A DNA stretch of 64,000 bases from Nitrosomonas sp. (GCA_024281995.1 JAMWZW010000001.1:558001-622000), one strand, 5' to 3'. Positions 18,580 through 29,004 are shown, counted from the first letter of the stretch. A program made the numbers and translations. The notes: generated by a model not told the origin, from the letters alone.

Positions 18580-18604
18580 TTAAAAGAAGGCTAGTCTTTT
18601 GAAG

Positions 18605-18630
18605 AACCCGCTATAAGTAGCGGGTTTTTT
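18605..18630 (+). terminator. Rho-independent terminator after desaturase
   Basis: AACCCGCTA / TAGCGGGTT form a 9-bp stem with a 4-base loop followed by four further T. It lies 26 bases after the desaturase stop and just before the end of rpmG on the other strand, so it may serve both. Confidence 0.88.
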
Positions 18631-18633
18631 ATT

Positions 18634-18789
18634 CTATTTTAATTTGGTTTCTTTGTATCTTACGTGCTTACGTACGACTGGGTCATATTTCATTAATTCT
18701 ATTTTTTCTGGATTTGCACGTTTATTTTTGGTAGTTGTATAAAAATGGCCTGTCCCAGCTGAAGATTCAAGCTTGATCTTTTCACGCAT
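18634..18789 (-). CDS. rpmG: Ribosomal protein bL33
   Basis: A 51-residue basic protein: [20 protein letters not shown] then [20 protein letters not shown] and [11 protein letters not shown]. This is bL33 of the large subunit. There is no Cys-x-x-Cys pair, so it is the zinc-free form. It follows rpmB by 43 bases in the conserved rpmB-rpmG order. It is short and easily missed. Confidence 0.96.
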   Translation of the reverse strand: MREKIKLESSAGTGHFYTTTKNKRANPEKIELMKYDPVVRKHVRYKETKLK

Positions 18790-18832
18790 TGTAATGACTC
18801 CTTAATATTACTTGACGGTGGATAAAAGATTA

Positions 18833-19069
18833 TTAAATGTTTTTGCCCTGTAAACGCATTTTGGCTAATACTGCATCAATACCATTTTTGTCGATTGTAC
18901 GTAAGGCAGCATTTGATAAGCGCAAACTAACCCAACGATTTTCACTTTCAATCCAAAATTTACGATGTTGTAAATTAGGTAGAAAACGTCTTTTGGTTTT
19001 GTTGTTTGCATGAGAAACATTATGACCTGACATTGGTTTTTTGCCGGTTACTTGACATACTCGCGCCAT
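18833..19069 (-). CDS. rpmB: Ribosomal protein bL28
   Basis: A 78-residue protein starting [20 protein letters not shown], with [16 protein letters not shown] and [17 protein letters not shown], which is bL28. Length is normal for proteobacteria. It is the first gene of the rpmB-rpmG operon. Confidence 0.97.
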   Translation of the reverse strand: MARVCQVTGKKPMSGHNVSHANNKTKRRFLPNLQHRKFWIESENRWVSLRLSNAALRTIDKNGIDAVLAKMRLQGKNI

Positions 19070-19261
19070 ATTAACGCACTCCTAAATTCTAAAAACTTGT
19101 ATTTTATCCTGATTTGCTATGCTTGTTCAAATGCAATGGCTCAGAATATTCTGATCAAATAGAAAATTTTCCAGATAAAGCATATTTTGTAGGCCTCCAA
19201 TCCTTCCACATTACACCCGGATACATCATCGCTATCCTTAAACCTTTTACAAGGAGGAACG

Positions 19262-19558
19262 ATGTCACCATCAGAAGCGCGACGAATTAATATTGAAGCA
19301 TGGCAAACCGGCGGAATGTTTCAAGCGGCTTATTACCAGGAGCATGGTTTGAATACCAAGACGTTTGGCAATTGGGTTCGCAAGTATCCTGCCGGTCAGG
19401 TTGTTCGTTCGTCTGCGTTGGTTCCGGTCACAATCACCATCAAGCGAATGTCTATGCCGGTAAATACGTGGCGTCTTCGCACTCGGGACGATCATGTGCT
19501 GGAATTGCCGTCGACGGTATCGCTGTATTGGTTGAGGGAGTTGTTGAGGTGTCTTTGA
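19262..19558 (+). CDS. IS66 family accessory protein (TnpA-like), remnant
   Basis: The 98-residue ORF starts MSPSEARRINIEAWQTGG behind a strong AAGGAGG site, and continues with FQAAYYQEHGLNTKTFGNWVRKY, the helix-turn-helix region of IS66 OrfA proteins. The C-terminus overlaps the start of the TnpB-like frame, as in intact IS66 elements. This part appears intact, but the following genes of the element are broken. Confidence 0.8.
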   Translation: MSPSEARRINIEAWQTGGMFQAAYYQEHGLNTKTFGNWVRKYPAGQVVRSSALVPVTITIKRMSMPVNTWRLRTRDDHVLELPSTVSLYWLRELLRCL

Positions 19559-19874
19559 TTGCGAATCCGGCAAAGATTGGATTGATGATTAAGCCTGTGG
19601 ATATGCGGTGCGGTATCGACGGTTTGTCAGCGTTGCTGGGACGGGTGCTGCAATGCTCGCCGTGCGCGGGATGGGCGTTTGTATTTTGCAATCGTGCTGG
19701 CAATCGCATCAAAGTGTTGCTATGGGACGGCACCGCGGCGTATGGTTGTGTCAGCGCCGTTTGCACTAAAGGCGGTTTATTTGGCAACGATCCGGTGATG
19801 GCGGCGTTGCGTTGACACAATCGCAATGGGAGGGGTTGATTGCCGGAGTGGATTGGCGTTGTTTGGTGCTGTAA
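19555..19874 (+). pseudogene. IS66 TnpB (Orf2) pseudogene
   Basis: The frame from 19555 shows MIKPVDMRCGIDGLSALL and FVFCNRAGNRIKVLLWDG, the IS66 TnpB signature. Near 19735 the coding sense shifts frame to GVWLCQRRLH, meets a stop and continues as RRFIWQRSGDGGVALTQSQW up to 19874. One frameshift and one stop therefore destroy the gene. Confidence 0.85.
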
Positions 19875-19946
19875 CCCAAGGCTTGCCGATATAGCCGAAA
19901 GCCGATACTGACGACACTTTGTGCGGTTTTTCGGTATAGTAAAACC

Positions 19947-20531
19947 ATGAAAAAACAAGCAAAACAGTCAAGCGAATTAGATCGCCTGAACCTCACGTCG
20001 GAAGCTAAAACCGAGGTATCGAATCCGATTTACTGCTTACGCACAAAATGAGCTCAAACTGCTGGAAGTGAAGAATCAGGCACTGACGCTGGAACTGGTG
20101 CATTTGCGCTGCATTCATTATGGCGCGAAGACCGAAGTGCTGTCGCAGGCGTAGTTGGGTCTGTTCGAAGAAGATTGGCAAACCCATGTTTCGGCCATTG
20201 AAGCGGAAATCGAACAACTGCCGCTATCGGCACCGCAAAAGCCTAAGCGTGCGCGAACCGGGCGTCAGCCGTTACCGGAAACATGTCTATCGATAACAAT
20301 CCGGTGGAAAACACGATTCGTCTCATCGCCATCGGCAAGAAAAACTGGCTGTTCACCGGTTTCGAGCGCGCCGGAAAACGCGCCTCTGTCTTCAAATCCT
20401 ACTCGGCATCGCAAAACTCGACGACCTCAATCCCGCAACATGGCTAGCTAGCCGACACTCTCGAAAAACTCCCCACCTGGCCTAACAGCCGAATCGATGA
20501 ATTGCTACCGCTTGTACCGGAGGCTATTTAG
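19947..20531 (+). pseudogene. IS66 TnpC transposase, internally deleted
   Basis: The start MKKQAKQSSELDRLNLTSEA and the coiled-coil segment around 20060-20240 are TnpC N-terminal, but contain frameshifts and stops. Near 20280 it jumps straight to the C-terminal segment MSIDNNPVENTIRLIAIGKK, then NWLFTGFERAGKRAS, and in another frame SADTLEKLPTWPNSRIDELLP ending at 20531. About 585 bp remain of the roughly 1.5 kb expected, so most of the catalytic core is missing. The element cannot transpose itself. Confidence 0.85.
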
Positions 20532-22117
20532 TCGGATCTGAATAATCCTCCAAGTTCTTTATTCATGCTGTTCCTGGAGTAATTAGTCGAACCTGAAGAA
20601 CCGCATCAATCGCTATCTTTGGATCAGTAGCTTCAAAAGTCGGAGTGTTAATAAAAAAAACGAGCGATTTGATCTTTTTTCATCGTAGCATTTGCGAAGC
20701 CTACAGTTTTCGCTCCAGGAGGAAGAACCAAAAAATGGCCAACAGCCATTGTTTCAGATTCCAGGCGACAGCAGCCATCAGCAGGCTGATGCAATCACCG
20801 ATGGCACCTTTCAGGTAATTTCTGGCCATTCGGTAATCCGACTTCAGGTGATAATAGATAATGGGCTCAATCGCCGCCCGCCTTCTGCATTGTTTCCGCT
20901 TCTTGTCTCTTTGGTAGCGGGTATCCTTCTTTAGTGCCTTTCCAGGCAAGATGATCTGCGTTCCATTGACTTCACGTTTGCCACGGTAACGTGATCGCAT
21001 ACGGCTTGCTTGACTGCTTTCTCTCGCGAAATCTCAACATAATGCAATATCTCTGGTAATGTGTGGCTGTCATGCAAGTTTTGTTCGTGATTGACAACTC
21101 CAACAATCAGGTTACCTTTTGCTGTGCTGGCTATCGATGCTTGGCTAGCGTACTCGTATTGTTTGTGGTCTTTTCCTTTAGCGACACAGTACACTTGCGG
21201 CTCGTACAATGAGTAAATCTTGTTTTTATCGTTTTGTTGTAGCCGTAATACTCGCTTATACAGCAAAAAGTCCCTTTGATAGCATTCAAACAAACAGTTT
21301 TGCGGCAATTGCCTTCTGAGCTCCCGTATCAAAATACCTGCGATGGTTCTGAGTCGCTTCAATGCGCGTTTGGCTTTCGCACTTTTCTTCACGTGCCGGT
21401 AGTGCCGAATATCCAAGCACAGTGATTTCACTTCTTTGACAAAAGTACGCCGCTGTGAAATATCGTGGGCTTTGGCAATCTTGTTGAGGCGATTGATGAT
21501 CTTGATCGCTAGTTTGGCTCACTGTCGGGTACGTGATGTTCTTCTCTTGCACTGTCGTGTCAACATGAACCATATCTTCCAGTGCCGATTCCCCATGCAA
21601 AACAACGTTCATCCGGAAAATCCTCTCCATGCCCGGCACACCTATGCGCTTGCGAAAATGTACCAACTCCGTGCTGTGACAAGGCAGCTTCTGCTGGAAC
21701 TCTTTCATGCCGCAAAAATCCTGATAATAAGGATTTCGCTTCCACTGTAATACTACCGCCTCATCACTCAAATTTTCCAACTACTTCAGGATCAATAACT
21801 CAACCAGCAACCGGATCGGCTTACTCGTCGCCTCTGTCGATTTCGTGTAGTGAATCGAGAATACTTCGTCAAATTCTTGCCATGGTATCGCTGCTGCAAG
21901 CTTTAGCAATGGATCAGTGACATCCAACTGCATCAAAAAATCTGTTCCAAACAAATTCAGTTGATGAGTCGTACAATTACGTCTTAGCATTTCTAATCAC
22001 CATTTCGACCAGAAATATGACCTCATTTTAACATTCCTGGTCGTTATGATTACCAAGAATCAGTACATTTACAATCAATATCAACATGTTATCGGAATTT
22101 AAGGATCGACTAAATAG
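20524..22117. repeat. Short inverted repeats flanking the IS5 remnant
   Basis: CTATTTAGTCGGATC at 20524-20538 is matched by GATCGACTAAATAG at 22104-22117 in inverted orientation (one base gap), enclosing the transposase remnant. A near-direct copy of the left one (TTAGTCGAACCTGAAGAACC) lies at 20583-20602. They may be terminal repeats of the element. The left copy overlaps the stop codon of the IS66 TnpC remnant, so the exact boundary is not resolved. Confidence 0.4.
20701..21990 (-). pseudogene. IS5-type transposase pseudogene
   Basis: Read on the minus strand the fragments join into one transposase: MLRRNCTTHQLNLFGTDFLM (to an in-frame stop at 21781), then ENLSDEAVVLQWKRNPYYQ with VDTTVQEKNITYPT (catalytic Asp), a frameshift near 21520, then KSLCLDIRHYRHVKKSA to EKAVKQAVCD, a frameshift near 20990, and finally RRRAAIEPIIYYHLKSDYRM (catalytic Glu). 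One nonsense and two frameshift lesions make it inactive. The order of motifs is that of IS5-family DDE transposases (IS1182/ISL2-like branch uncertain). Confidence 0.85.
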
Positions 22118-22174
22118 TCGTTTACCTTGATTTTAGTGATACATGAAAATCAGAAATATTTTAGTGCGGCATTC

Positions 22175-22227
22175 TGTCACATGTGACAATATGCCACATT
22201 GACTCAAAACTCTGGGAGATTTAGCCT
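22175..22227 (+). promoter_or_regulatory. Predicted operator and promoter of the NRPS operon
   Basis: A 15-bp near-palindrome GTGACAATATGCCAC (22183-22197) preceded by TGTCAC (22175-22180) overlaps a candidate -35 TTGACT (22199-22204); a weak -10 TAGCCT (22222-22227) follows after 17 bases. The same arrangement, with 24 of 28 operator bases identical, occurs at 61346-61373. The MbtH-like gene starts 71 bases downstream. The regulator is not known. Confidence 0.5.
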
Positions 22228-22298
22228 AAAAAAAGAGTTAATTCCACTCGGTTGGGATAACTAGGGACTTTTGCTAATTCGAGAGAGATTTGGGATTT

Positions 22299-22532
22299 AT
22301 GTCGTGGGATGAAAGTGAAACATCAACAGTAACATACCTCGTAGTTATTAATCATGAAGAACAGTATTCTATTTGGCCCGATTATAAGGAAATTCCTGGA
22401 GGCTGGAGAGCTGTAGGTAAGTCAGGCAGTAAAGATGAGTGTCTTGCGTATATCAATGAGGTGTGGACGGATATGCGCCCACTCAGTCTGCGGAAGCATA
22501 TGGCGCAAACTGAATTGCAAAAGAAGAAATAA
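22299..22532 (+). CDS. MbtH-like NRPS accessory protein
   Basis: A 77-residue protein with the MbtH-family pattern [26 protein letters not shown] and [17 protein letters not shown], holding the conserved tryptophans. MbtH proteins bind the adenylation domains of NRPSs and are often needed for their solubility and activity. The ATG at 22299 follows GAGAGAGAT; an earlier TTG at 22290 is less likely. It is the first gene of the cluster, one base before the thioesterase GTG start, so the two are coupled. Confidence 0.95.
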   Translation: MSWDESETSTVTYLVVINHEEQYSIWPDYKEIPGGWRAVGKSGSKDECLAYINEVWTDMRPLSLRKHMAQTELQKKK

Positions 22533-22533
22533 A

Positions 22534-23304
22534 GTGATTTCTCGGTTTGATTCTTTGCAGTGGTTCCCGACTGCCAAGCCAAGTTCTTCTGCAACGATGC
22601 GTCTTTTCTGCTTCCCTTATGCCGGTGGAAGTATCGCTGTATTCAGAAACTGGGCCAGATATTTATCTGGACCAATCGAGATATGCCCTCTTCAATTACC
22701 AGGACGCGGTGCTCGCTTTCTTGAACCTTCTTTTCAAGATATTACCTCTTTAGTCAGTGCAATTAGTAAGGCAATCATCCCTTTCTTAGACAAGCCATTT
22801 GCATTTTTTGGCCATAGTTTGGGAGGTTTGATTGCTTACGAGCTCGCGCATCAAGTTAATGCCGAGTATTCCAAACAGCCAGTTCATTTAACCGTATCTG
22901 CATGTCCGGGACCTTGTGAAATAACGAACCATCGGTCGCTTCATGGGTTATCCGACCAAGAGTTGATTGCCGAATTACGTGCGTTCAAGGGTACTCCGGC
23001 AGGTTTGCTCGAGAACAAAGAATTGATGGCGCTTGCGTTACCGGCATTGCGAGCTGATTTTTCTTTATTTGACTCGTTTAGCTATACGGAACGTAAGCCT
23101 CTTAAGTGTTCTTTGACCGTGTTGGGTGGTTTGCAGGATCGTGTGATTAGTGCAGGGAAGATGGAGAGTTGGTATCGGGTAACAACAGGGAAATTTTCTT
23201 TTTACCAATTTCAAGGCGATCATTTTTTCTTGCATAGTGAAGAAGCGTCTGTTCTTAAGCTGATACAACAGAAGCTCCTCGCTTTAATTTATGAAGTTGC
23301 TTGA
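22534..23304 (+). CDS. Type II thioesterase
   Basis: A 256-residue alpha/beta hydrolase. LFCFPYAGGSIAVFRNWA, ICPLQLPGRGARF, the nucleophile elbow FFGHSLGGLIAYELA and the histidine in FQGDHFFLHSE match GrsT/SrfAD-type proofreading thioesterases. They remove wrong or stalled acyl groups from carrier proteins. I chose the GTG at 22534, directly after the mbtH stop, because an upstream start at 22435 would overlap mbtH by 98 bases. It ends 15 bases before the first NRPS gene. Confidence 0.93.
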   Translation: MISRFDSLQWFPTAKPSSSATMRLFCFPYAGGSIAVFRNWARYLSGPIEICPLQLPGRGARFLEPSFQDITSLVSAISKAIIPFLDKPFAFFGHSLGGLIAYELAHQVNAEYSKQPVHLTVSACPGPCEITNHRSLHGLSDQELIAELRAFKGTPAGLLENKELMALALPALRADFSLFDSFSYTERKPLKCSLTVLGGLQDRVISAGKMESWYRVTTGKFSFYQFQGDHFFLHSEEASVLKLIQQKLLALIYEVA

Positions 23305-23319
23305 TACCTTATCTATTAC

Positions 23320-26300
23320 ATGAAAAACAAAGAATATCGCAATAGAAGAAAGTCGAGTGAATCGCGGAAGATTATGCAGCACGCATTTGATGCAATGGAA
23401 TCGCTGCGGGCGGATTGGAAAAATTATTCACATCCGAATTTTTCAGATTTTGATCTTGTTTCATTACTGCGGTTCAGAGCGTTAACAAATCCTGATACAT
23501 GCGCTTTTCGCTTTCTCATTGATGGCGGAATCTCGGAACTTACAATCAGTTACAGAGAATTAGATGTTCGGGCAAGAGTGATTGCATCAAAACTTCAAGG
23601 CATGGGCATGAAAGATAAACGGGCTTTACTGATATATCCTGCCGGGATTGAATACATCGCTGCTTTCTTCGGTTGTCTCTATGCAGGTGTGATTGCAGTG
23701 CCGGTCTATCCGCCTTCACGGCATCATACCAATCGCCTCAAAGCCATTATCCATGATGCTTCTCCTGCGGTAGTCCTTACGACGGAAAGTTTGTGCGAGA
23801 AATTGCAAGAAAATCACGAAACAGATTGGAATTGTGAAAAATTATTATGGTTCAGCACAGATTTATTGGCAAACGATAACCCGGAAGCATGGGTGCCGCT
23901 TTCTGTGCAGCCGGATAATCTGGCTTTCCTGCAATATACGTCGGGATCGACAGGTGATCCCAAAGGCGTGATGGTAAGTCATGGCAATTTGATTGCAAAT
24001 CAGCAGACGATCAAGCTGGCTTTTAATCATACGCATGAAAGCGTAGTGGTGGGGTGGTTGCCGCTTTATCACGATATGGGGTTGATTGGTAATGTATTGC
24101 AACCTTTATATTTGGGTGCTACAGCAATATTAATGCCGCCACTGGCATTTCTAGAGCAACCGGTACGCTGGTTAAGGGCCATTTCGAATTTTCGTGCGAG
24201 TACTTCGGGTGGCCCTAATTTTGCCTATGAATTATGTATCAGAAAGATTACGGCTGAACAAAAACAAGAACTTGATCTGAGTTGCTGGTCGCTGGCGTTT
24301 AATGGATCGGAACCGGTTCGTTCATCCACGATTCAACGATTTTCGCAAGCTTTTAGCGAATGCGGTTTTAACCAGAATGCTTTCTTTCCATGTTATGGAC
24401 TGGCGGAAAGTACCCTATTTGTGACAGGAAAGAAATTTTATGCAAACCATCGCGAACCAAAAGTTAAAAATCAAACCCCGCAACGGGAGTTTTTGAGTGC
24501 GTTGGTAAGTAGCGGCCATGTATGGACCGATCATGCTGTATGTATTGTTAATCCTAAAACAAGAATTCCATGCACGGATGGTGAAGAAGGTGAAATCTGG
24601 ATCGCCGGGCCAAGTGTAGCCCAAGGTTACTGGAATCGCCCTGAAATATCGGAGCAAAATTTTCGCGCAGTGCTTTCGTTACCGGAAACACGGCCTGATT
24701 TAAGCAATTGGAATGCAAAAGATAGTCATCAGAAATATTTCGATTACCACAAACATACCTTTCTTCGTACCGGTGATCTCGGAATTACGGATCAAGGTAA
24801 TTTGTTTGTGACGGGACGCATTAAGGATCTCATTATTCTGCGGGGGCGAAATTATTATCCGCACGACCTTGAGCAAGCGATCGATGACAATGTGGCAAAA
24901 ATAAGACCAAATAGTTGCGCAGCCTTTTCTATAGAACATCAGGATGAAGAACAGCTAATCGTAGCGGTTGAAGTAAAACGAAAAAAAATTTCGAGTCAAG
25001 AAGCCGATGAGATTTTTGGCGCTATCCGCCAAGCATTAGTAGAAGCAAGCGATGTCCCGATTGGAGAAATGTTGCTATTGCCACCCGGTTCGGTATTAAA
25101 AACATCCAGTGGCAAAATCCAGCGTCAAGCAATTAAGAGCGCTTATCTGGATAATAAACTTAATATCCTGGCTCGGATGAATGGTAATCACTCTTTTCAT
25201 TCATCTTTAGTTGCCCATACCGAAAATGAAAATAATACCATCGACCGTACGCGCGAAGCATTGCTAGCATTGCCTAAAGACGAGCGAGTCCAGTTGATTG
25301 CCCAATTTTTGCAGTCGCAACTGGCGAAATTATTGATGATTCCCAATACAAGACTATCGCCTGCAAATTCAATACGCAGACTAGGACTCGATTCGCTTCG
25401 CGTGGTAGAACTTAAACATGTAGCCGACACATTATTCGATAGAGAATTACCGCTTTCATTGTTTTTGGAAGAGTTAACTATCGCTGAGTTAGCAGGAAAA
25501 TTGGCTGTGGAAATGAGCAACCCCCCTTCTGTTGATGAAATCTATTCCTCCAGCCATGAAATTCAGAAACTTTCGTGCGCTCAGCAATCCATCTGGACAG
25601 TACACCAATTGGAGCCCGATAGCATTGCCTATAATTTACATTTAAGCTTTTATTTTCATGGAGTCCTCGACGATACAGTTTTGCAGCGTGCAATAGAAAA
25701 ACTATTGCAGCGGCATTCCCAGCTCCGCACAAGTTATCGAAGCGATGGCGTATCGGTGCGGCAAGTTGTTATTCCTTGCAGTGAACTACCAGCTTATTTT
25801 TCTTCCGTAGATGCTTCAGGATGGACTGAATCGGTTCTTCAGGCAGAGCTTACCAGGCGCATATGCGAGCCGTTTGATTTATCGGTTGGGCCACTTTTGC
25901 GTGTTACAAGTTATCGGTTAAGCGATCAAATTCATGTTGTGCTTTTTTGCGCGCATCATGCCGCTGTTGATTTATGGACAAGCATGATTTTGTTGGATGA
26001 TCTGAAAGTTCTGCTTCATAACATGAAGCATGGCGATCATTTCGATCTTCCACAGCTTACAACAAATTATCAGGACTTTATCGCGTGGCAGCAACACTAT
26101 TTACAAAGTAAGCCGTGTCAGGATGACAAGATTTATTGGCAGAGCAAACTGAGCGGTTCGCTTCCTATTTTGGAGCTACTGGTTGATTATCCCCGGCCGC
26201 AAATCTCTTCTTACCGTGGTGCATCGCATACATTGCGCTTGAACCGGGACTCGGCGGATAAGTTGAAACAGCTTGGCCGGAAATATGGTGCGACACTATT

Positions 26301-29004
26301 CATGACACTGCTCGCGGTTTATAAGGTATTGCTCCATCGTTATACCCACCAAGATGACATTATCGTAGGAACCGCAAGTAATGGTAGACCCCAGTCGCGA
26401 TTTAAGCATGTTGCTGGTTATTTTGTTAATCCTATCGCTTTGCGTACTCGTCCTAATTCGCTTCTCACGTTCGCATCCTATTTAATGCAAGTTCGCGATA
26501 CTGTCGCTGAAGCTCTTATCCATTCAGATTATCCATTTTCGTTACTGGTTGAACATTTGCAACCTGAGCGCAATGCGAATCATTGGCCAATTTATCAAAC
26601 ACTTTTGATTCTGCAGCAGGGCCCTGCTGGTACTGACGGCACCTTAGCTCATTTTTCGCTGGGCGAAGAAGGTTACGATGTGGCATGGGGTGACTGGAAG
26701 GTTTCATCAAAAAATATCCAACAGCAAGTTGAAAATTTTGATTTAAGGCTCATGGCTGCGGAAGATGAGCATGGAATTCTATTGTCCTTTAAGTACCGGG
26801 ACGATTTGTTTGAAGCAGCCACGATTAGGCGTATGGCAGGCCATTTTCAAATGTTATTGAGGCAGGTTATTGAGAATCCGGATTTGCGGTTGGGGGAACT
26901 TGAAATGCTCACTCAAGCTGAGCGCACACAGCAGCTTTGTATTTGGAATCCTGCCTCACCGGCAGTAATTGAAAAAAGATGCTTGCATGAGTTGTTTGAA
27001 AACCAAGTAATCCAAACACCCATGAAAACGGCTGTGGCATGCAATGGCGAGAGATTAACTTATGAGGAACTGAATAAGCGCGCTAATCAGCTTGCGCATT
27101 ATCTGCGCTCTCAAGGAGTGGGTCCGGAAATTGTTGTTGCGCTTTGTATAAGACGTTCTTTAGATATGATTGTCGGTATTCTGGGAATACTGAAATCCGG
27201 AGGAGCATATGTTCCAATCGATCCGGGTTTTCCGCTGGAGCGAATGGAATCGATTTTAAGTGACTCAGGCGCAGTATTCATTGTCACACAGCAAGCGCTT
27301 GCGGATGTGTTGCAAGCATGTAACTTACCATTACTGTGCCTTGATAGCGATTTTGGATTTAATAGCCAAGAATCAAGCGATAATCCCCGGAATATCAGTC
27401 TCTCCGATCATCTTGCTTATATTATTTATACTTCCGGTTCCACCGGAAAATCCAAGGGAGTAGCCGTTTGTCATGGCAACGTTGTTCATTCGACCCAAGC
27501 ACGTGCCACGACTTATGCAGACCACATCGAAGGTTTTATGCTGCTTTCCTCGTTTACTTTCGATAGTTCCGTCGCCGGTATCTTTTGGACACTATGTCAA
27601 GGTGGCTGCTTACATATTCCGGCGGATGGAATAGAAAAAGATCCTCAGCTATTAGGCAGAATTTTTGCCACTGAAAAGATTTCTCATTTCCTCTGCCTGC
27701 CTTCATTTTATAACTTGTTGCTGGATGTTTTACCACCATTTGTGTTCGATGAAATGAAAGTGGTTGTAGTGGCAGGCGAGGCATGTACATCTGAGTTAGT
27801 GGCGAAACATAGCCAGAAACTACCGCATGTTTCTATTTTTAATGAATACGGTCCAACAGAGGGAACTGTTTGGAGTAGCGTATATCGCCTTCAAGCTGAC
27901 GAAATTCATGCCAATGTTTCGATCGGAAGGCCCATCCATAACGTGCAAATCTATTTGCTGGATCGAGATTTAAATCCGGTGCCTATTGGGGTATCAGGAG
28001 AAATATATATCGGGGGAGCGGGTGTCGCACGTGGATACCGACAAGCTCCAGGTTTAACTGCAGAGCGATTTATACCTGATTTTCTTGTGAACAGTAAGGA
28101 AGAAATTAACAGTACTCTGCCGGCTGGCCTGATACAGAGCGGACATAGGCTTTATCGGACAGGGGATCTCGCCCGCTATCGTGATGACGGAAGTATAGAG
28201 TTTCTGGGTCGCATTGACGATCAAGTCAAAATTCGTGGTTTTCGTATTGAACTGGGTGAAATCGAAGCAAAGCTGCAACAACATCTTGGTGTGAAAGAAG
28301 CCGCTGTATCAGTGCATGAAACTTTTGCAAGCGGTAAACGGTTGATTGCGTATCTAAGTATCGATTCCACTCAGTTTCTCGCTCATGCTCATTTCCATAA
28401 TGGAAATCTTGATCCTGACCGGTTAACCAAGGAATTGCTAGCATGTTTGCCTGAAACCGATGAAGCAATTTCCGGAAGTTTACCGTGCAGTCAATATTTC
28501 CAGCAGTTCCTCAGAAAAAGCTTGCCAGATTTCATGGTGCCATCAGTGTTTATTTTTATGAAGAAATTACCGCGATTACCTAACGGTAAGCTTAATCGAA
28601 CTGATTTTCCAGTTGTCGAGAACATATCGCTGGCAATTAACCATAGCATAGTGGAGCCGGCTAATTCCATTGAGAGAACTATCCGGGAAATCTGGAAGGT
28701 AGTACTCAATACCGAACATCCATTTGGTATTTATGACAATTTTTTTGATTTAGGCGGACACTCCATGTCGGCAATCCGAGTGATGGGGTGGATTCAAAAC
28801 GAATTCAATATCATTTTACCTGTTGCCAAAATTTTTGAAGCACCGACCATTGCGCAATTGGGGTATTTAGTTATGCAACAGCAAATTGAAGGACAGGATC
28901 AAGTATTACTTGAGTCCTTGTTGGATGAACTCGAGCAACTTCCTGATGAAACTGAATTTGTGGATGAACGGGAGATCGCAAGTGCGAGGTGGTCGCATGA
29001 GTGA
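23320..29004 (+). CDS. NRPS 1: FAAL-ACP-C-A-PCP (lipo-initiation and module 1)
   Basis: A 1,894-residue synthetase. Residues about 40-610 are a fatty acyl-AMP ligase (YTSGSTGDPKGVMVSHGNL at 206, GWLPLYHDMGLIGN, TSGGPNFAYELC, CYGLAESTLF); this activates a fatty acid. An acyl carrier domain follows with serine 692 in GLDSLRVVELK. The condensation domain (about 750-1190) has CAHHAAVDLW at the active site, a starter-type variant lacking the usual glycine after the aspartate. The A domain (about 1225-1720) has YIIYTSGSTGKSKG and a pocket read as D-S-A-C-V-A-E-V-W-K, near histidine codes. The carrier serine is near 1815 in DLGGHSMSA. No epimerase. It joins a fatty acid to the first amino acid. The start ATG has no clear ribosome binding site. 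It overlaps the hydroxylase gene by 8 bases. Confidence 0.92.
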   Translation: MKNKEYRNRRKSSESRKIMQHAFDAMESLRADWKNYSHPNFSDFDLVSLLRFRALTNPDTCAFRFLIDGGISELTISYRELDVRARVIASKLQGMGMKDKRALLIYPAGIEYIAAFFGCLYAGVIAVPVYPPSRHHTNRLKAIIHDASPAVVLTTESLCEKLQENHETDWNCEKLLWFSTDLLANDNPEAWVPLSVQPDNLAFLQYTSGSTGDPKGVMVSHGNLIANQQTIKLAFNHTHESVVVGWLPLYHDMGLIGNVLQPLYLGATAILMPPLAFLEQPVRWLRAISNFRASTSGGPNFAYELCIRKITAEQKQELDLSCWSLAFNGSEPVRSSTIQRFSQAFSECGFNQNAFFPCYGLAESTLFVTGKKFYANHREPKVKNQTPQREFLSALVSSGHVWTDHAVCIVNPKTRIPCTDGEEGEIWIAGPSVAQGYWNRPEISEQNFRAVLSLPETRPDLSNWNAKDSHQKYFDYHKHTFLRTGDLGITDQGNLFVTGRIKDLIILRGRNYYPHDLEQAIDDNVAKIRPNSCAAFSIEHQDEEQLIVAVEVKRKKISSQEADEIFGAIRQALVEASDVPIGEMLLLPPGSVLKTSSGKIQRQAIKSAYLDNKLNILARMNGNHSFHSSLVAHTENENNTIDRTREALLALPKDERVQLIAQFLQSQLAKLLMIPNTRLSPANSIRRLGLDSLRVVELKHVADTLFDRELPLSLFLEELTIAELAGKLAVEMSNPPSVDEIYSSSHEIQKLSCAQQSIWTVHQLEPDSIAYNLHLSFYFHGVLDDTVLQRAIEKLLQRHSQLRTSYRSDGVSVRQVVIPCSELPAYFSSVDASGWTESVLQAELTRRICEPFDLSVGPLLRVTSYRLSDQIHVVLFCAHHAAVDLWTSMILLDDLKVLLHNMKHGDHFDLPQLTTNYQDFIAWQQHYLQSKPCQDDKIYWQSKLSGSLPILELLVDYPRPQISSYRGASHTLRLNRDSADKLKQLGRKYGATLFMTLLAVYKVLLHRYTHQDDIIVGTASNGRPQSRFKHVAGYFVNPIALRTRPNSLLTFASYLMQVRDTVAEALIHSDYPFSLLVEHLQPERNANHWPIYQTLLILQQGPAGTDGTLAHFSLGEEGYDVAWGDWKVSSKNIQQQVENFDLRLMAAEDEHGILLSFKYRDDLFEAATIRRMAGHFQMLLRQVIENPDLRLGELEMLTQAERTQQLCIWNPASPAVIEKRCLHELFENQVIQTPMKTAVACNGERLTYEELNKRANQLAHYLRSQGVGPEIVVALCIRRSLDMIVGILGILKSGGAYVPIDPGFPLERMESILSDSGAVFIVTQQALADVLQACNLPLLCLDSDFGFNSQESSDNPRNISLSDHLAYIIYTSGSTGKSKGVAVCHGNVVHSTQARATTYADHIEGFMLLSSFTFDSSVAGIFWTLCQGGCLHIPADGIEKDPQLLGRIFATEKISHFLCLPSFYNLLLDVLPPFVFDEMKVVVVAGEACTSELVAKHSQKLPHVSIFNEYGPTEGTVWSSVYRLQADEIHANVSIGRPIHNVQIYLLDRDLNPVPIGVSGEIYIGGAGVARGYRQAPGLTAERFIPDFLVNSKEEINSTLPAGLIQSGHRLYRTGDLARYRDDGSIEFLGRIDDQVKIRGFRIELGEIEAKLQQHLGVKEAAVSVHETFASGKRLIAYLSIDSTQFLAHAHFHNGNLDPDRLTKELLACLPETDEAISGSLPCSQYFQQFLRKSLPDFMVPSVFIFMKKLPRLPNGKLNRTDFPVVENISLAINHSIVEPANSIERTIREIWKVVLNTEHPFGIYDNFFDLGGHSMSAIRVMGWIQNEFNIILPVAKIFEAPTIAQLGYLVMQQQIEGQDQVLLESLLDELEQLPDETEFVDEREIASARWSHE

